DNA of 64,000 nt. It comes from an uncultured Myxococcales bacterium. GTDB lineage: Bacteria; Myxococcota_A; Polyangia; Polyangiales; Polyangiaceae. Positions 24,375 through 34,200 of the stretch are shown here, in pieces (position 1 is the first letter of the stretch; each line of letters starts with the position of its first letter). The position numbers and the translations under genes are program-made. The stretch is taken from positions 27,786 to 91,785 of the forward strand of contig CALFEQ010000137.1 of the NCBI GenBank assembly GCA_937949945.1, read 5' to 3'. Under the pieces are notes generated by a model, which saw only the letters and a program-made list of their open reading frames with translations, was not told where the DNA came from and did no database searches.

Positions 24375-24800
24375 CTACAAGACGATCGCGGAGAGCTCGA
24401 GGCCCGTGGCGAGCTTCTCCGCCGGCTCCTGGCCGAGCATCGCGCGCATCATCTGGACGCTCATGGAGATCATCCCGCCGAAGAACCGCCGCGGAATGTG
24501 CTGAAGATAGGCCTTCTTCGCCGCCGCCCGACTCTTGAAGCCGAGGAAGACCTTGTACTCGTCGAACGAGCCGTCGGGCTTCTTCTGGATGACCCAGTGC
24601 GCGTCGTCGGCCTCTTCTTCGTCGGGCCCGAGAAAGACGTCGATGCCCTCGCCGTCACCGCCATTCGTCTTCGGGATGAAGCCGTAGTCGTAGAGGTACG
24701 TGCGCTCCCACGGCTTGCCGTCCGGGCCGACGCCCTTCTGGACGAAGCCTTTCGGGCGCTCGATGCGAACCTTCATCCCCTCGAACGTGACCGTCTTCAT
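24375..24800 (-). CDS. InPase-like (phage polyvalent-protein pyrophosphatase domain) protein
   Basis: 141 residues. RIERPKGFVQKG, YDYGFIPKTNGGDGEGIDVF, LGPDEEEADDAHWVIQ and FDEYKVFLGFKSRAAAKKAY match the InPase domain described in phage and plasmid polyvalent proteins, which is related to inorganic pyrophosphatases. Here it stands alone. The acidic residues GIDVFLGPDEE would hold metal. It overlaps the glycine-rich tail gene by four bases, so it is transcribed with the tail genes. Confidence 0.68.
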   Translation of the reverse strand: MKTVTFEGMKVRIERPKGFVQKGVGPDGKPWERTYLYDYGFIPKTNGGDGEGIDVFLGPDEEEADDAHWVIQKKPDGSFDEYKVFLGFKSRAAAKKAYLQHIPRRFFGGMISMSVQMMRAMLGQEPAEKLATGLELSAIVL

Positions 24801-25690
24801 GGGCTTGAGATGTAGCTGATGACGAGCTTACCACTTCCCCCCGAACCGCCGTCGCCGCCCTTCGCGCCCTGATATCCCGCCGCGCCGCCTCCGCCTCCGC
24901 CGGCGCCCGTGTTGTTGCTCGTGACGCCGTCGGAGGCGTGGCCACCGTCGCCGCCCGAGGCGCCGGAGGCGCCGCCGTGGCCGCCCGAGCCGCCGATGCC
25001 TCCCGGTCCGTTGCCTCCCCCGCCGCCTCCCCCTCCGCCCTGGCCGGTGCCGTCGGCGCCGTTCGAGCCGCCGGTGGAGATGGTCTTCGAGACGCCGTCG
25101 TAGGCGCCTCGCTGGATGAAGCCGCGCTGGCCGGGCCAGGCGGTGGCGGGCGTTCCGGCCTTTGAACACCCCCAGCCGCCGCCGCCGGGAGAGATCACGC
25201 CGACTCCGTCGGCGTCGCCATACTGCACGACGGGGTCGGTGACCCCGTCGTCCACGTCGGCGCGGACGATGCCGCCGCCGAGCGGGTTGACGTCGGTGTC
25301 CGAAGTCATCGCGCGCCCGCCGCGCGCGCCAGCGAAGCGCAGATAGAGCGACCCGCCGTCGGTGAAGACCGTGTCGCCCCCGTCGGCGCCGTGGGTGCCG
25401 TAGCCGGCGTTGCCCGTCCCGCCCAGCCCCGCGCCCGAGCCGCCGGCGCCGATCGTGATGGTGTACGTCACGCCCGGCACGACATCGATCTCGATGGGCT
25501 CGCGAGGCGCGCGCGCGCCGCCTCCCCCTCCCCCTCCTCCGGAGGAGAAGGACGTGTTCACGGTCGCGCCGCCGCGTCCGCCGCCGCCCTGCCCCCCGCC
25601 GCCGTAACCCCAGACCCAGGCCTTGTAGACGCCCGGGGGGCAGGTCCACGTACCGCTGGTGAGGAACGTCTTATGTGTCAGTCTGCCCAT
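24797..25690 (-). CDS. glycine-rich tail-fibre protein A
   Basis: 297 residues. Starts with a short conserved head (TFLTSGTWTCPPGVYKAWVW) typical of the glycine-rich domain of phage tail fibres and receptor-binding tips. Runs of Gly occur throughout (up to nine in a row), interrupted by PGVTYTITIGAGG, and it ends GGSGKLVISYISSP. Such proteins form poly-glycine II bundles at adhesin tips. Fourth and last of the glycine-rich genes in transcription order. Confidence 0.8.
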   Translation of the reverse strand: MGRLTHKTFLTSGTWTCPPGVYKAWVWGYGGGGQGGGGRGGATVNTSFSSGGGGGGGGARAPREPIEIDVVPGVTYTITIGAGGSGAGLGGTGNAGYGTHGADGGDTVFTDGGSLYLRFAGARGGRAMTSDTDVNPLGGGIVRADVDDGVTDPVVQYGDADGVGVISPGGGGWGCSKAGTPATAWPGQRGFIQRGAYDGVSKTISTGGSNGADGTGQGGGGGGGGGNGPGGIGGSGGHGGASGASGGDGGHASDGVTSNNTGAGGGGGGAAGYQGAKGGDGGSGGSGKLVISYISSP

Positions 25691-25697
25691 GGGCTAC

Positions 25698-26573
25698 TTA
25701 CTCCTGCCACGTCAAGATCACGAAGCCCGCGCCTCCCGCGCCCCCAGTCCCGCCGATGCCGCCCCCACTGGCGCCCTGGCCTCCGCCTCCCCCGCCGCCT
25801 CCCCCTCCGCCGTACTGCCCGGCGGTGCCGTTGCCGCCCGCGCCGCCCACGCCCGCGCCCCCGCCGTCGCCCCCGGCGCCTCCCGCGGCGACGAGGGTCA
25901 CGTTGCTGATCCCAGGAACGGGGTGCCCCGGAGCGCCGCCTCCCCCGCCGACGCCGCCGAGGTAGAAACCCACCGTCCCGCCGTTCGCGCCCTTCGCGGA
26001 GGACACGCGCGCAGAGCTGTCCGACAGGTTTGTGTACCCCCGACGGCTGATGCTGACGAGGCGCCCCGAGCCGCCGTCGCCGCCCGACGGACCGCCGACG
26101 TCGTCGGCGCCGCCGTGGTTCGCCCAGGAGACGCCGACGCCGCCTGCGGCCGTGTCGTCCATCTGCGCGGACGAGCCGCCGTAAGAGTACGTGTTGATCG
26201 ACGACGCTGGGTAGCCCCCTCCGCCCCCGGGGAGGGTGGCGAGCGTGCCCGAGACGGAGCCGACGATCGTGGTGTCGTTCCCGTTCGAACCCTTGGTGTC
26301 CGCCACGCCGCCCGCGCCGCCGGTGCCGACGGTGATCGTGATCGTCTCGCCGGGGACGACCGTGAGCACGAACGAGCAGAGCCGCGCGCAGCCTCCGCCC
26401 CCTCCGCCGGCCGCGCGCGTCGGGGCCTGCGCCGTTGAGCCCGAACGCCCTCCCGAGCCACCCCCGCCGCCTCCGCAGCCCCGGACCTGAAACCGCTTCA
26501 CGCCCGGAGGGGCGACGAAGACGTAGGGGTTGGCCGTGACGCCAGGGGCGATGAACAGTCGAGCGATCGCCAT
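25698..26573 (-). CDS. glycine-rich tail-fibre protein B
   Basis: 291 residues, the same layout as its neighbours: a head ANPYVFVAPPGVKRFQVRGC, a conserved VVPGETITITVGTGG strand, long Gly runs with TKGSNGNDT-type inserts, and an end GAGFVILTWQE. A paralogue of the genes at 24797, 26577 and 28589. The divergent Ser/Ala inserts between Gly runs would vary the adhesin tip. Confidence 0.8.
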   Translation of the reverse strand: MAIARLFIAPGVTANPYVFVAPPGVKRFQVRGCGGGGGGSGGRSGSTAQAPTRAAGGGGGGCARLCSFVLTVVPGETITITVGTGGAGGVADTKGSNGNDTTIVGSVSGTLATLPGGGGGYPASSINTYSYGGSSAQMDDTAAGGVGVSWANHGGADDVGGPSGGDGGSGRLVSISRRGYTNLSDSSARVSSAKGANGGTVGFYLGGVGGGGGAPGHPVPGISNVTLVAAGGAGGDGGGAGVGGAGGNGTAGQYGGGGGGGGGGGQGASGGGIGGTGGAGGAGFVILTWQE

Positions 26574-26576
26574 GGG

Positions 26577-27422
26577 TTACTCCCACCACCAGATCGCGAC
26601 GCGACCGGGCGCGCCGGCGCCGCCTGTGCCCCCCGCACCCCCGCCACCCCCGCCGTTGCCTCCCGCTCCGCCTCCGCCGCCACCGGAGCCGTAGCCCGTG
26701 CCCGGCTGCCCGTTGCCGCCGTCGCCGCCGATGCCGTTGAAGCCACCGGAGTCGCCCCCCGCGCCGCCGGCGCCGCCATTGCTCCCCGGCGAGCTCCCTC
26801 CCGCGCCCCCGCCGCCCGGGCCGCCACCGCTGACGAGTCCCACCACCGGGATGCTCGGAAGCGCGCCCGCGGCGCCGCGCGCGCCCGCGCCTCCGTAGTA
26901 GCCCGGCCACCCCGCGGCCGCTGCCGCGTCGGTGCCAGAGCCGCCCTTGCCCGGCATCTGGTGGTGGCCGTTGTGGGTGTTGTTGTGCGTCTGCGAAGCG
27001 TCGGTGCCATCGCGCGTAGGAATGCCGCCGAACGACATGAGGCCCGAGCCCGGGCTCGCGGTCCCGGGGGCTGCGCCCACCCAGCACACCAGTTGGTCGG
27101 GCACACTGCCGGGGGCCGTCGAGATGAAGGAGTCCGCCCCCGACTGCCCCGTCGATGAGGCAGCCCCGCCGAGGCCGCCGGCGCCGACGGTCACGTAGTA
27201 CGTCGCGCCCGGCGTGACCTCGAGCGGGACCGTGTGCTCGATCGAAGCGCCCCCTCCGGCGCCCCCGACAGGGTTCGTGTGAACGTTCCCAGGGTGCCCG
27301 CCTCCCCCGCCGCCTCCCCCACCGCAACCACGCGCGAAGACCGCCTTGATGCCCGCCGGGATCGTGATCGCGTACGTGCCCGGGGTCGTGAACTCGAGGT
27401 AGACCATATGCGGCGAGGACAT
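26577..27422 (-). CDS. glycine-rich tail-fibre protein C
   Basis: 281 residues. Head VYLEFTTPGTYAITIPAGIK, core VTPGATYYVTVGAGGLGG, a central unique insert (MPGKGGSGTDAAAAAGWPGY) and C-terminal Gly-rich bundle ending RVAIWWWE. It follows the collar-like protein at 27431 by eight bases and belongs to the same duplicated fibre module. Confidence 0.8.
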   Translation of the reverse strand: MSSPHMVYLEFTTPGTYAITIPAGIKAVFARGCGGGGGGGGGHPGNVHTNPVGGAGGGASIEHTVPLEVTPGATYYVTVGAGGLGGAASSTGQSGADSFISTAPGSVPDQLVCWVGAAPGTASPGSGLMSFGGIPTRDGTDASQTHNNTHNGHHQMPGKGGSGTDAAAAAGWPGYYGGAGARGAAGALPSIPVVGLVSGGGPGGGGAGGSSPGSNGGAGGAGGDSGGFNGIGGDGGNGQPGTGYGSGGGGGGAGGNGGGGGGAGGTGGAGAPGRVAIWWWE

Positions 27423-27430
27423 GTTTCACC

Positions 27431-28585
27431 TCACCCGATGAACCAGTCGGTGCCGTCGCAGAAGATCCGGAACGCACCGAAGTCGGCGTAGAAGGTACGG
27501 CTGCCCGCGACGTTCTCGATCTTCGCGCCGCCGCTAGGCACGAGGGTGATCGGGTTCGCGTTCCACGTTCCCTTCGGGTCCTTGAACCAGTACTCCCTCC
27601 CGTGCGTTGCCGCCGGGAGGTTGAACGTGATCGGCCCGCCGCTGGTGTCCGCGACGATCTGGCGCTGCGTCGTGAGAGTGACCGGAGAAGACGCATTCGT
27701 GTACGTCTGCACGAAGCGCCCAGCAGGACCCAGATCGAGGTAGTTGTTGATCTGGTCGAGCTGGGCTTGAACCGAAGTGCCGGACGCCCCAAAGAGGAAG
27801 GTCTTCGTGTGGGCCGCGGCGCCGATGCGCCCCGCGCCCGCGGTGGCCGCGAGGTCGGCGACGATCTCATCGAGCGCTGCGGCGACATTCGTAGCCGCGA
27901 CGTTGGTGGTGTCTGCCCAACTCCCCGAGCCGGAGTAGCCGATGAGCGAAGCGCCCGACGACGCCAAGAGCTCCGCAGGTACTTCTTCCGCACTTCCGAG
28001 ACGGATGGAGGTGAGGGCGTCGACGGGAAGCGTGGCGAGGTTGCCGTGCGTCGCGAAGTAAACGCGGTACGCGATGCCTGCGGGGATGGCCGGAGAGACC
28101 GTAAGCGTGACGTTGCCCGCGGAGAAGCCACTGCCGACGGTGTCGCTGATCGCGGTCACCTTGCACTCGACGCCGCTGTTGACAATCTCGTTGTCGTTCT
28201 GGTCGGTGATCTGAACGAAGGTGCCGATGCCCTCCACCGTGTTCGGCGTCCCCGGCTTGCCGATGAAGATGCCCGGGCCCGTGAGGACGATCTGAGAGAC
28301 CGGCGCGCCGGCGGCGGGGAAGTCCTGAATCTTCGGGACCGCAAGATCGCGATGAAGAAGATCATCCAGCGTGTCGGTGTTCTCCGCGAGTGCCTTCGCC
28401 GCGCGGTTCCACGCGGCGGCCGTGGCCTGCTCACCCGCCCCGAAGAAGTAGCTCCCCGCGTTCGGCCCTGCGCCAAGAGCTCCGTCGGCAGGAGCGGGTG
28501 TGCCGCTCGTGGCATTGTTGATGTAGTCGTAGCCGGGCGGGAGCCCGCCGGTGTAGCTCGGAACGGCAAAACGATGAAAGGCCAT
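27431..28585 (-). CDS. tail fibre/collar-like virion protein, copy 1
   Basis: 384 residues. It shares its opening MAFHRFAVPSYTGGLP and YDYINNA.SGTPA, the AENTDTLDDLL segment and the C-terminal half (RTFYADFG...CDGTDWFIG) with the protein at 29490, so the two are paralogues. ALAENTDTLDDLL and the IVLTGPGIFIG strand suggest a trimeric fibre shaft. It is transcribed between two glycine-rich genes. Confidence 0.78.
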   Translation of the reverse strand: MAFHRFAVPSYTGGLPPGYDYINNATSGTPAPADGALGAGPNAGSYFFGAGEQATAAAWNRAAKALAENTDTLDDLLHRDLAVPKIQDFPAAGAPVSQIVLTGPGIFIGKPGTPNTVEGIGTFVQITDQNDNEIVNSGVECKVTAISDTVGSGFSAGNVTLTVSPAIPAGIAYRVYFATHGNLATLPVDALTSIRLGSAEEVPAELLASSGASLIGYSGSGSWADTTNVAATNVAAALDEIVADLAATAGAGRIGAAAHTKTFLFGASGTSVQAQLDQINNYLDLGPAGRFVQTYTNASSPVTLTTQRQIVADTSGGPITFNLPAATHGREYWFKDPKGTWNANPITLVPSGGAKIENVAGSRTFYADFGAFRIFCDGTDWFIG

Positions 28586-28588
28586 GGC

Positions 28589-29479
28589 TCAGAGCTCCAG
28601 AATGATCTCGCAGCAGCCCATGCCGCCGTTGCCTCCGTCGCCGCCGGCGGTTGTGGTCCCGCCGCCTCCGCCGCCTCCGCCCCCTCCGCCGCCTCCGCCG
28701 CCAAAACAACCATCGCCGCCGGGGAAGCCGAACGACTGCGTTGTCCTGTAGGCTGCTCCGTGGCCGCCTGTTCGGAGGCCCGGGATGTTCACCGGAATAC
28801 CCGCGTTCTCGTCCCAGCCACCGTAGGGCCACTCGGACGCGCCGCCGCCGCCTCCTCCCTTTCCTTGCGTCGTCGTAAAGTCGTTGCCTGACCCTTCATG
28901 CCCCGCCTGAGAATAGGCAGTATCAGGAGGACTCTTGAAGGACGTGTACACGGCGAGGTTCGAATCCATGAACGACGACCCTCCCTGCCCCGGGATGGGT
29001 GGATAGATCCCCTCAGGATTAGCAAGGGCCGGGCTTACCATGCCCTTTACGGGCATCCCGCCAAGGGAGGGGCGATTATCCCCCGGGGCCCAACCGATTT
29101 GTCCCCCTTGAGCGCCAGGGGCCGTGATGACCAAGGCGCCATCCGTAAGTGTCGTCGACCCACCCGTTCCACCGTTCGTAGGGGCCGGGCTCCCGCTCGG
29201 GTCCTGGCCTAGGCCGCCCGTTCCCCCTGCGCCGAGTTGGCCAGTCCACACGGTCCCGGGAAGGGTGTCGATGAGAATGTCGAGCAATCTGGCGCCGCCG
29301 CCTCCTCCACCACCATTACCACCAGCAACAGTAGTGCCGCGCGCGCCACCGCCGCCTCCTCCACCCCCTCCGACCATTCGCGCGCGGAAGCGCGTGCAGC
29401 CGGCTGGGATGGTGAACGAGAACGCGCCGGCAGTCGTATTGTCGGCGGTGAATCGAAGGACGCGCGTCTTGCCGGCCAT
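28589..29479 (-). CDS. glycine-rich tail-fibre protein D
   Basis: 296 residues. Head LRFTADNTTAGAFSFTIPAG, strand LIDTLPGTVWTGQLGAGG, then a long unique middle (PVKGMVSPALANPEGIYPPI) and a Gly-rich tail with 13 consecutive Gly before TTTAGGDGGNGGMGC. It sits between the two collar-like paralogues. Confidence 0.8.
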   Translation of the reverse strand: MAGKTRVLRFTADNTTAGAFSFTIPAGCTRFRARMVGGGGGGGGGARGTTVAGGNGGGGGGGARLLDILIDTLPGTVWTGQLGAGGTGGLGQDPSGSPAPTNGGTGGSTTLTDGALVITAPGAQGGQIGWAPGDNRPSLGGMPVKGMVSPALANPEGIYPPIPGQGGSSFMDSNLAVYTSFKSPPDTAYSQAGHEGSGNDFTTTQGKGGGGGGASEWPYGGWDENAGIPVNIPGLRTGGHGAAYRTTQSFGFPGGDGCFGGGGGGGGGGGGGGGTTTAGGDGGNGGMGCCEIILEL

Positions 29480-29489
29480 GGCTTCTTCC

Positions 29490-30563
29490 TCAGTCGATGT
29501 ACCAGTCGGTACCGTCGGTCACGAGAGTCCAATGCCCATAAGGCACATCGAGCACGTACGGAGCAGCGACGCCGCTGATGCGCTCCGTGTTGAACGGCAG
29601 GAGCGTCACGTTGTTCGTCCGAATGTCGGCGTCCGTGGAGAAGAGATGAATGCGCTGCCGGAACATGCTGCCCGGGTCGTCGAGCTGCAGGGTGAACGGG
29701 GCGCCGTTCGTCGTCGTGTCGATGAAGATTGTCGAGTCGTCGGACGAGATGTGGTCGTTCGTGCTGACGCGACGTTGCCGCGTGTTTCGGTTCTGCGCGT
29801 GAAGAAGCGTCTGGAGCTGCTGACGAAGCGTGCCCGCCGAGAGGTCGATGACGCCCGAGGAACCGCCGCCGCTGATGAGGTCGCCCCCGATGAGTGATGT
29901 ACCGGGGATGACCTGACTCGCGAAGTCGGAGAGGACCTGGTTGATCCGCGTCTGCAGCGTCCGCGCGGCGTCGGTGCGGTACGGAAGGAACTCGTCGCCG
30001 AGCAAGCTGGCGAGGTTCGACCTACGCATGTAGTGGACACGGTACGTCAGGCCGTTCGTGAGCGGGGTCGTGAGATTGAGCGTGATGTTGCCCGTGGAGT
30101 ACCCGGACGCGATCGCACCGCCCGACACCGAGCTGATGCCGATCGGATTGCCCGCGAGGAACGGCTCCACATCGCCGCCGTCGGTGAGACGGAAGAGACG
30201 GTTGATGCCGTCGGAGGTGCTAGGGTAGCCCCCATTGCCGAGGAAGATGCCGGGGCCCGTGAGGACGATGCTCGTCTGCGCGCCGACTGCGGTGAACTCG
30301 AGCATCGCGGGAACCGCGAGGTCCTTCCGAAGAAGATCGTCGAGGGTGTCGGTGTTCTCCGCAAGCGCCTTGAGCCCGCGATTGATGACCTCGCTCTTCC
30401 CGTCCTCGCCGAAGCCGATGAAGTAGGTGCCGTTGTTCGGCCCGCCGTCGGAGCGTGGACCCGCCGCTGCCGCGGGTGTTCCGCTGACTGCGTTGTTGAT
30501 GTAGTCGTACCCGCTGGGGAGCCCGCCGGTGTAGCTCGGAACCGCGAAACGATGAAAGGCCAT
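29490..30563 (-). CDS. tail fibre/collar-like virion protein, copy 2
   Basis: 357 residues, paralogue of the 27431 gene with the same N-terminus (MAFHRFAVPSYTGGLPSG), a middle that has diverged, and the same ending (GHWTLVTDGTDWYID). The N-terminal identity suggests attachment to the same baseplate point. First of the fibre series after the structural gene at 30570. Confidence 0.78.
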   Translation of the reverse strand: MAFHRFAVPSYTGGLPSGYDYINNAVSGTPAAAAGPRSDGGPNNGTYFIGFGEDGKSEVINRGLKALAENTDTLDDLLRKDLAVPAMLEFTAVGAQTSIVLTGPGIFLGNGGYPSTSDGINRLFRLTDGGDVEPFLAGNPIGISSVSGGAIASGYSTGNITLNLTTPLTNGLTYRVHYMRRSNLASLLGDEFLPYRTDAARTLQTRINQVLSDFASQVIPGTSLIGGDLISGGGSSGVIDLSAGTLRQQLQTLLHAQNRNTRQRRVSTNDHISSDDSTIFIDTTTNGAPFTLQLDDPGSMFRQRIHLFSTDADIRTNNVTLLPFNTERISGVAAPYVLDVPYGHWTLVTDGTDWYID

Positions 30564-30569
30564 GGCTCC

Positions 30570-31193
30570 TCAGAAGCGAATCGTCCAATTGACTTCGAGC
30601 TCGAACGCCGCGGTCTTCGACAACGTGTCAAATGTGTCGTAGGCGACCATCGTGTTGTTGTAGATGTTCGGGTTCGCGTTGCTCGTGAAGAGCCCGATCT
30701 CCGAGAGGGGCACGGAGAGGAACGGGCCGTAGCTCACCTGCAGTGAGGTGAAGACGCGGCTGAAAGTCGTCTGCGTCGCGACGGGATGGGTCGACGGCGC
30801 TTGGATCTGCGCGAGCCAAACGTCCGACGCCTGGCCGGGGTAGGGGTCTGCCGAACCGGAGATGCGCACCGGGCGCTCGAGCTGCGTGACCGTGGGGTCG
30901 TTGTCTGTCTGGGCGTTCGAGCCTGGGTACGCGACGGAGAACGGCGCGCTGTTCACGACGCCCAGCATCTGCTGGCGGTTGCCACCGATGCCGAGCCCGA
31001 TGTAGCGGATGCGGTCGTCGCGCTCCGGCGTCGGGGGCGTGAACGTCGTGTAGTGGATGAGCTGGGCGAGGTACTCACGCCCGAGGTTCAGCCAAATGTT
31101 GTGGCCGTCCCGGCGAGCGACAATCTTCCCTCGCTCGCGGGCGATGAGGGAGAGATTCTGCTTCACCTCGATGGTCTTTTCTGCGATCCGCAT
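30570..31193 (-). CDS. virion structural protein
   Basis: 207 residues. A mixed beta protein with an N-terminal strand segment (KTIEVKQNLSLIARERGKIV), a WLNLGREYLAQLIHY helix and a C-terminal end PLSEIGLFTSNAN...ELEVNWTIRF. The pattern LSEIGLFT near the end resembles fibre or baseplate-associated proteins of myoviruses, but no family name is certain. Located between the large virion protein and fibre genes. Confidence 0.7.
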   Translation of the reverse strand: MRIAEKTIEVKQNLSLIARERGKIVARRDGHNIWLNLGREYLAQLIHYTTFTPPTPERDDRIRYIGLGIGGNRQQMLGVVNSAPFSVAYPGSNAQTDNDPTVTQLERPVRISGSADPYPGQASDVWLAQIQAPSTHPVATQTTFSRVFTSLQVSYGPFLSVPLSEIGLFTSNANPNIYNNTMVAYDTFDTLSKTAAFELEVNWTIRF

Positions 31194-31223
31194 CTTCAGG
31201 ACTCCAGCTCGAGACGCAGAATA

Positions 31224-34200
31224 CTACAGGGGGAGAATGGACTTCCAAGTACCGGCCGCGACGGGAACGTCGGCGAACCAGTCCTCTCCCTCCCCGATGA
31301 CGACACCGCACGTCTCGATGAAGGTGTTGAAGTCGTTGTTCTGGTGAGCGAGCTCGGCGCGGAAGACATCGCCGGGCGCCGCGGCAAGGCCGGGCGAGAT
31401 CGAGAACTGCTTGTGGATCTTCAGCGCTTCGATGCCGTCTCCCGTGAAGTAGGGCGTGACGAAGAACTCGGTGTGGATGAGGGCGTTGTTACGGAAGATG
31501 CTCAGGATGAGGGGCGTCGCGTTGGGCGCGATGAAGCGCAAGAAGAAGACGATCTTGTTGATCGTCGCCGCCGTCGTGCACGTGACGTCCCGCCCAATTC
31601 GGTAGCCGCTCTGCGGAAGCCAGAAGCGCATTCCGGACTCGAAGATGGCGACGATGTTCGAGTAGATCGGGAGGTCGGCGTAGTAGATGCTGTCCGCGGT
31701 CGGGAGCTCGGGAGCCGCCAAGACGCGCGTGAGCACCGCGAGCGCCGTCTCGTTCGGCGCGAGCAAGCCCTGGTCGTGGATCCAGTTGCTCATCGGGATG
31801 GCGTTCGGGTACGTCGGCGGGGTGTATGGGCCATTGGGGCCGGAGTCGAACTGGCTCCACCATCCGCCGCCACTCGGGTGCGTCTGGTCGTAACAGAGCG
31901 CCTGGCCCTGCGGGACGATGCTTGCCTGCAGGGTGAGCACGCCGTGGTACCGGACGTCGTCGCTCACATCGACGGTCGTGCTGCCGCCGGCACCTCCGAT
32001 GTCCTGCCGAACCATGAGCACCGGGAAGGTGTACGTCGGCTTGATGCGCTTCACGAACTGGATCGCGAAGAGGAGCGTGTTGAGGTTGAAGGCCGCGCTG
32101 TCGACGCGCACGAGGAACTTGAAGAACTTCTCGACCTCGTAGAACGAGCCCTGGTTGAGCAGGCCCTCGAACCACTTCGGATCCTTCAAGTAGTCGACGA
32201 TCTCGACACCCTCGACCAACGGCGAGAACTGGGTGACCGTGTCGCCGACCTTGTACCTCTCTCCCGTCGCCGGGTTGATCTCGATCGGAAGAACGCGCGG
32301 GTAGGTGTACGAGCGGACGATCGCCTGCTCGTTCAGGTCCTGGATGAGGAAGCGGCCCTGGTTTGCGGAGAAGTCGGTGTCGACTTCGATGATGGTGCCG
32401 GCTTCTTCGGCGAACGGGAGGCCGAGCAAGATCTGCGTGCCGACGCGGAGGTTGTAGAGCGTCGGGCCGGAGAAGTAGGCGTACCAGAGACCGCGCACGC
32501 TCGAGAGGTAGTCGATGTTCTTGTCGAGCGCGCTCAGGTCATCGAGCGTGAACTCGGCGGGAATGCCGAAGTTCTGCTCGATGACGGGGCGGTTGTCGAT
32601 GTACGTCGTCTCGGCCCACATCCGCCGGGGAGGCAAGCCACCTTGCCAGACATCTTCACTGCCGGTGACGAACTTGATGCACGGCAGTCCGCGGTACTCC
32701 GTCCTGAAGAAGTCGATGTTCTGGCGAAGGACCTGCGTGTCGTCGGTGTTCCGGATCTTCTCCTGAAGCGTCGGGATCTCGACGACGAGCTCGTCGACCG
32801 GCATGTACGTGCGCCGGTAGATCGAGTGGAAGTAGACGTCGTAGTCGTCATCGACGAGGTAGGCCGCGATCGGGTAGTGCTCGGTGAGGAGCGCCGTCGT
32901 GCCGTCGGCGGCGGCCGAGAGCGTGTCGCAGGCGAAGTAGGAGAGCTGACCGGTCGATTTCTGGACGACCTCGTAGATTGCCGTGTCGCCCGCGCTGCAG
33001 AGCGAGTTGTAGAAGTCGAGGAAGGTCGACCGCGTCGCCCCCGCGATAACCCAGTCCGAGCCGAGGTTCAGCGGGATGTTGTCGGAGAGGATGAGCCGCT
33101 GCGCCTCCCAGTCGTCGCCAGGGTCGGAGACGACGCGGAGAATGCGGTAGGCGACGCCGCCGACGACGAGGTAATCGCCGGTCTGAACATCGATTCCGGC
33201 GAGGGATCTCCCGACCTTGTAGCCGTTGATACCGACCGCGGCACCGCCCGATCCACGCGGAAGGTCGTTGCGCGCTGGAAAGTTGAAGAGCGCGGTCGCC
33301 GTCGAGTCGGCGGTGAAGACGAACGGGAAGGGGGCGCGGACGACGAACCGGGCCTCATTGCCATCGGACCGCCACTGCACGTCGACGGTGAAGCGTCGAT
33401 CGAGCTCTTGCAGTCGCCGCTGGAGCATCCGCTGCAGGGCCGCGATCGTCTCTCCCGGTCGCGGCGACGGGTCCGGCTGGGTGAGAAAGAGCTCGTGAGC
33501 GCTTCCGTCAGGGAGCACCACCACGATCGTCTTGCCGGCGATGTCCTCGGATCCGTCGAGGCCTCGGCTCTGCACGCCGGCGAAGATCGTGCGGATGGTA
33601 GTCTGCTCGATCTGCGGCTCTTGGATGAAGAGGTCGTAGTGGAGCCAGCGGCGTTGGAAGGTGCGCTGGATGTCGCGGAGGCTCTTCGAGTACTCGTGCT
33701 GCCAAAGCGTGAGGAGCTCAGAGGCGGCGACCTGCGCGAGCGCGCCCCAGAACGTCTCGATGACGTCGGTGTCCTCGACGAGCCTCCAGAAGTCCGAGAT
33801 GTAGTTCCAGAGGAAGCGGACGTCGACGGCGCACCCGCGCGGGACCGGGCTCTCAGTGACGTTGACGATCGTGTTCGACGGCGCAGAGAAGAGCCCGCCG
33901 TCGAAGACGACGAGGTCGAACTTGTAGAGCCCAGGAACGTCTGGGTAGAACGTCGGCTGTGCCGTCGTCGCCCCCGAGATGGTGTTCTGCTTGAGAATGC
34001 GGAAGGGCCGGTTCGACAGCCCGCCCTCGAGGAGATGACCTTCGATGCGGATGAAGAAGCCGGTGTCGAAGCCGGTATCGACGATGGTGTACGGCTCGCC
34101 GTCGATGAGAAGAACGTCTCCCGCGGCGATGCCGGGATCCGCGTCGAAGACCTGGGCCTCGTCGGAGTAGAGCTTGTTCGTCTGGATGGAGCCGACCGTG

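Noticed and set aside
25678..28131. An 817-codon - strand frame through three tail genes
   Set aside because: It is an Arg-rich frameshifted reading of glycine-rich genes (GGN codons read as RRR or AAA); the three separate glycine-rich genes have conserved heads and ends.
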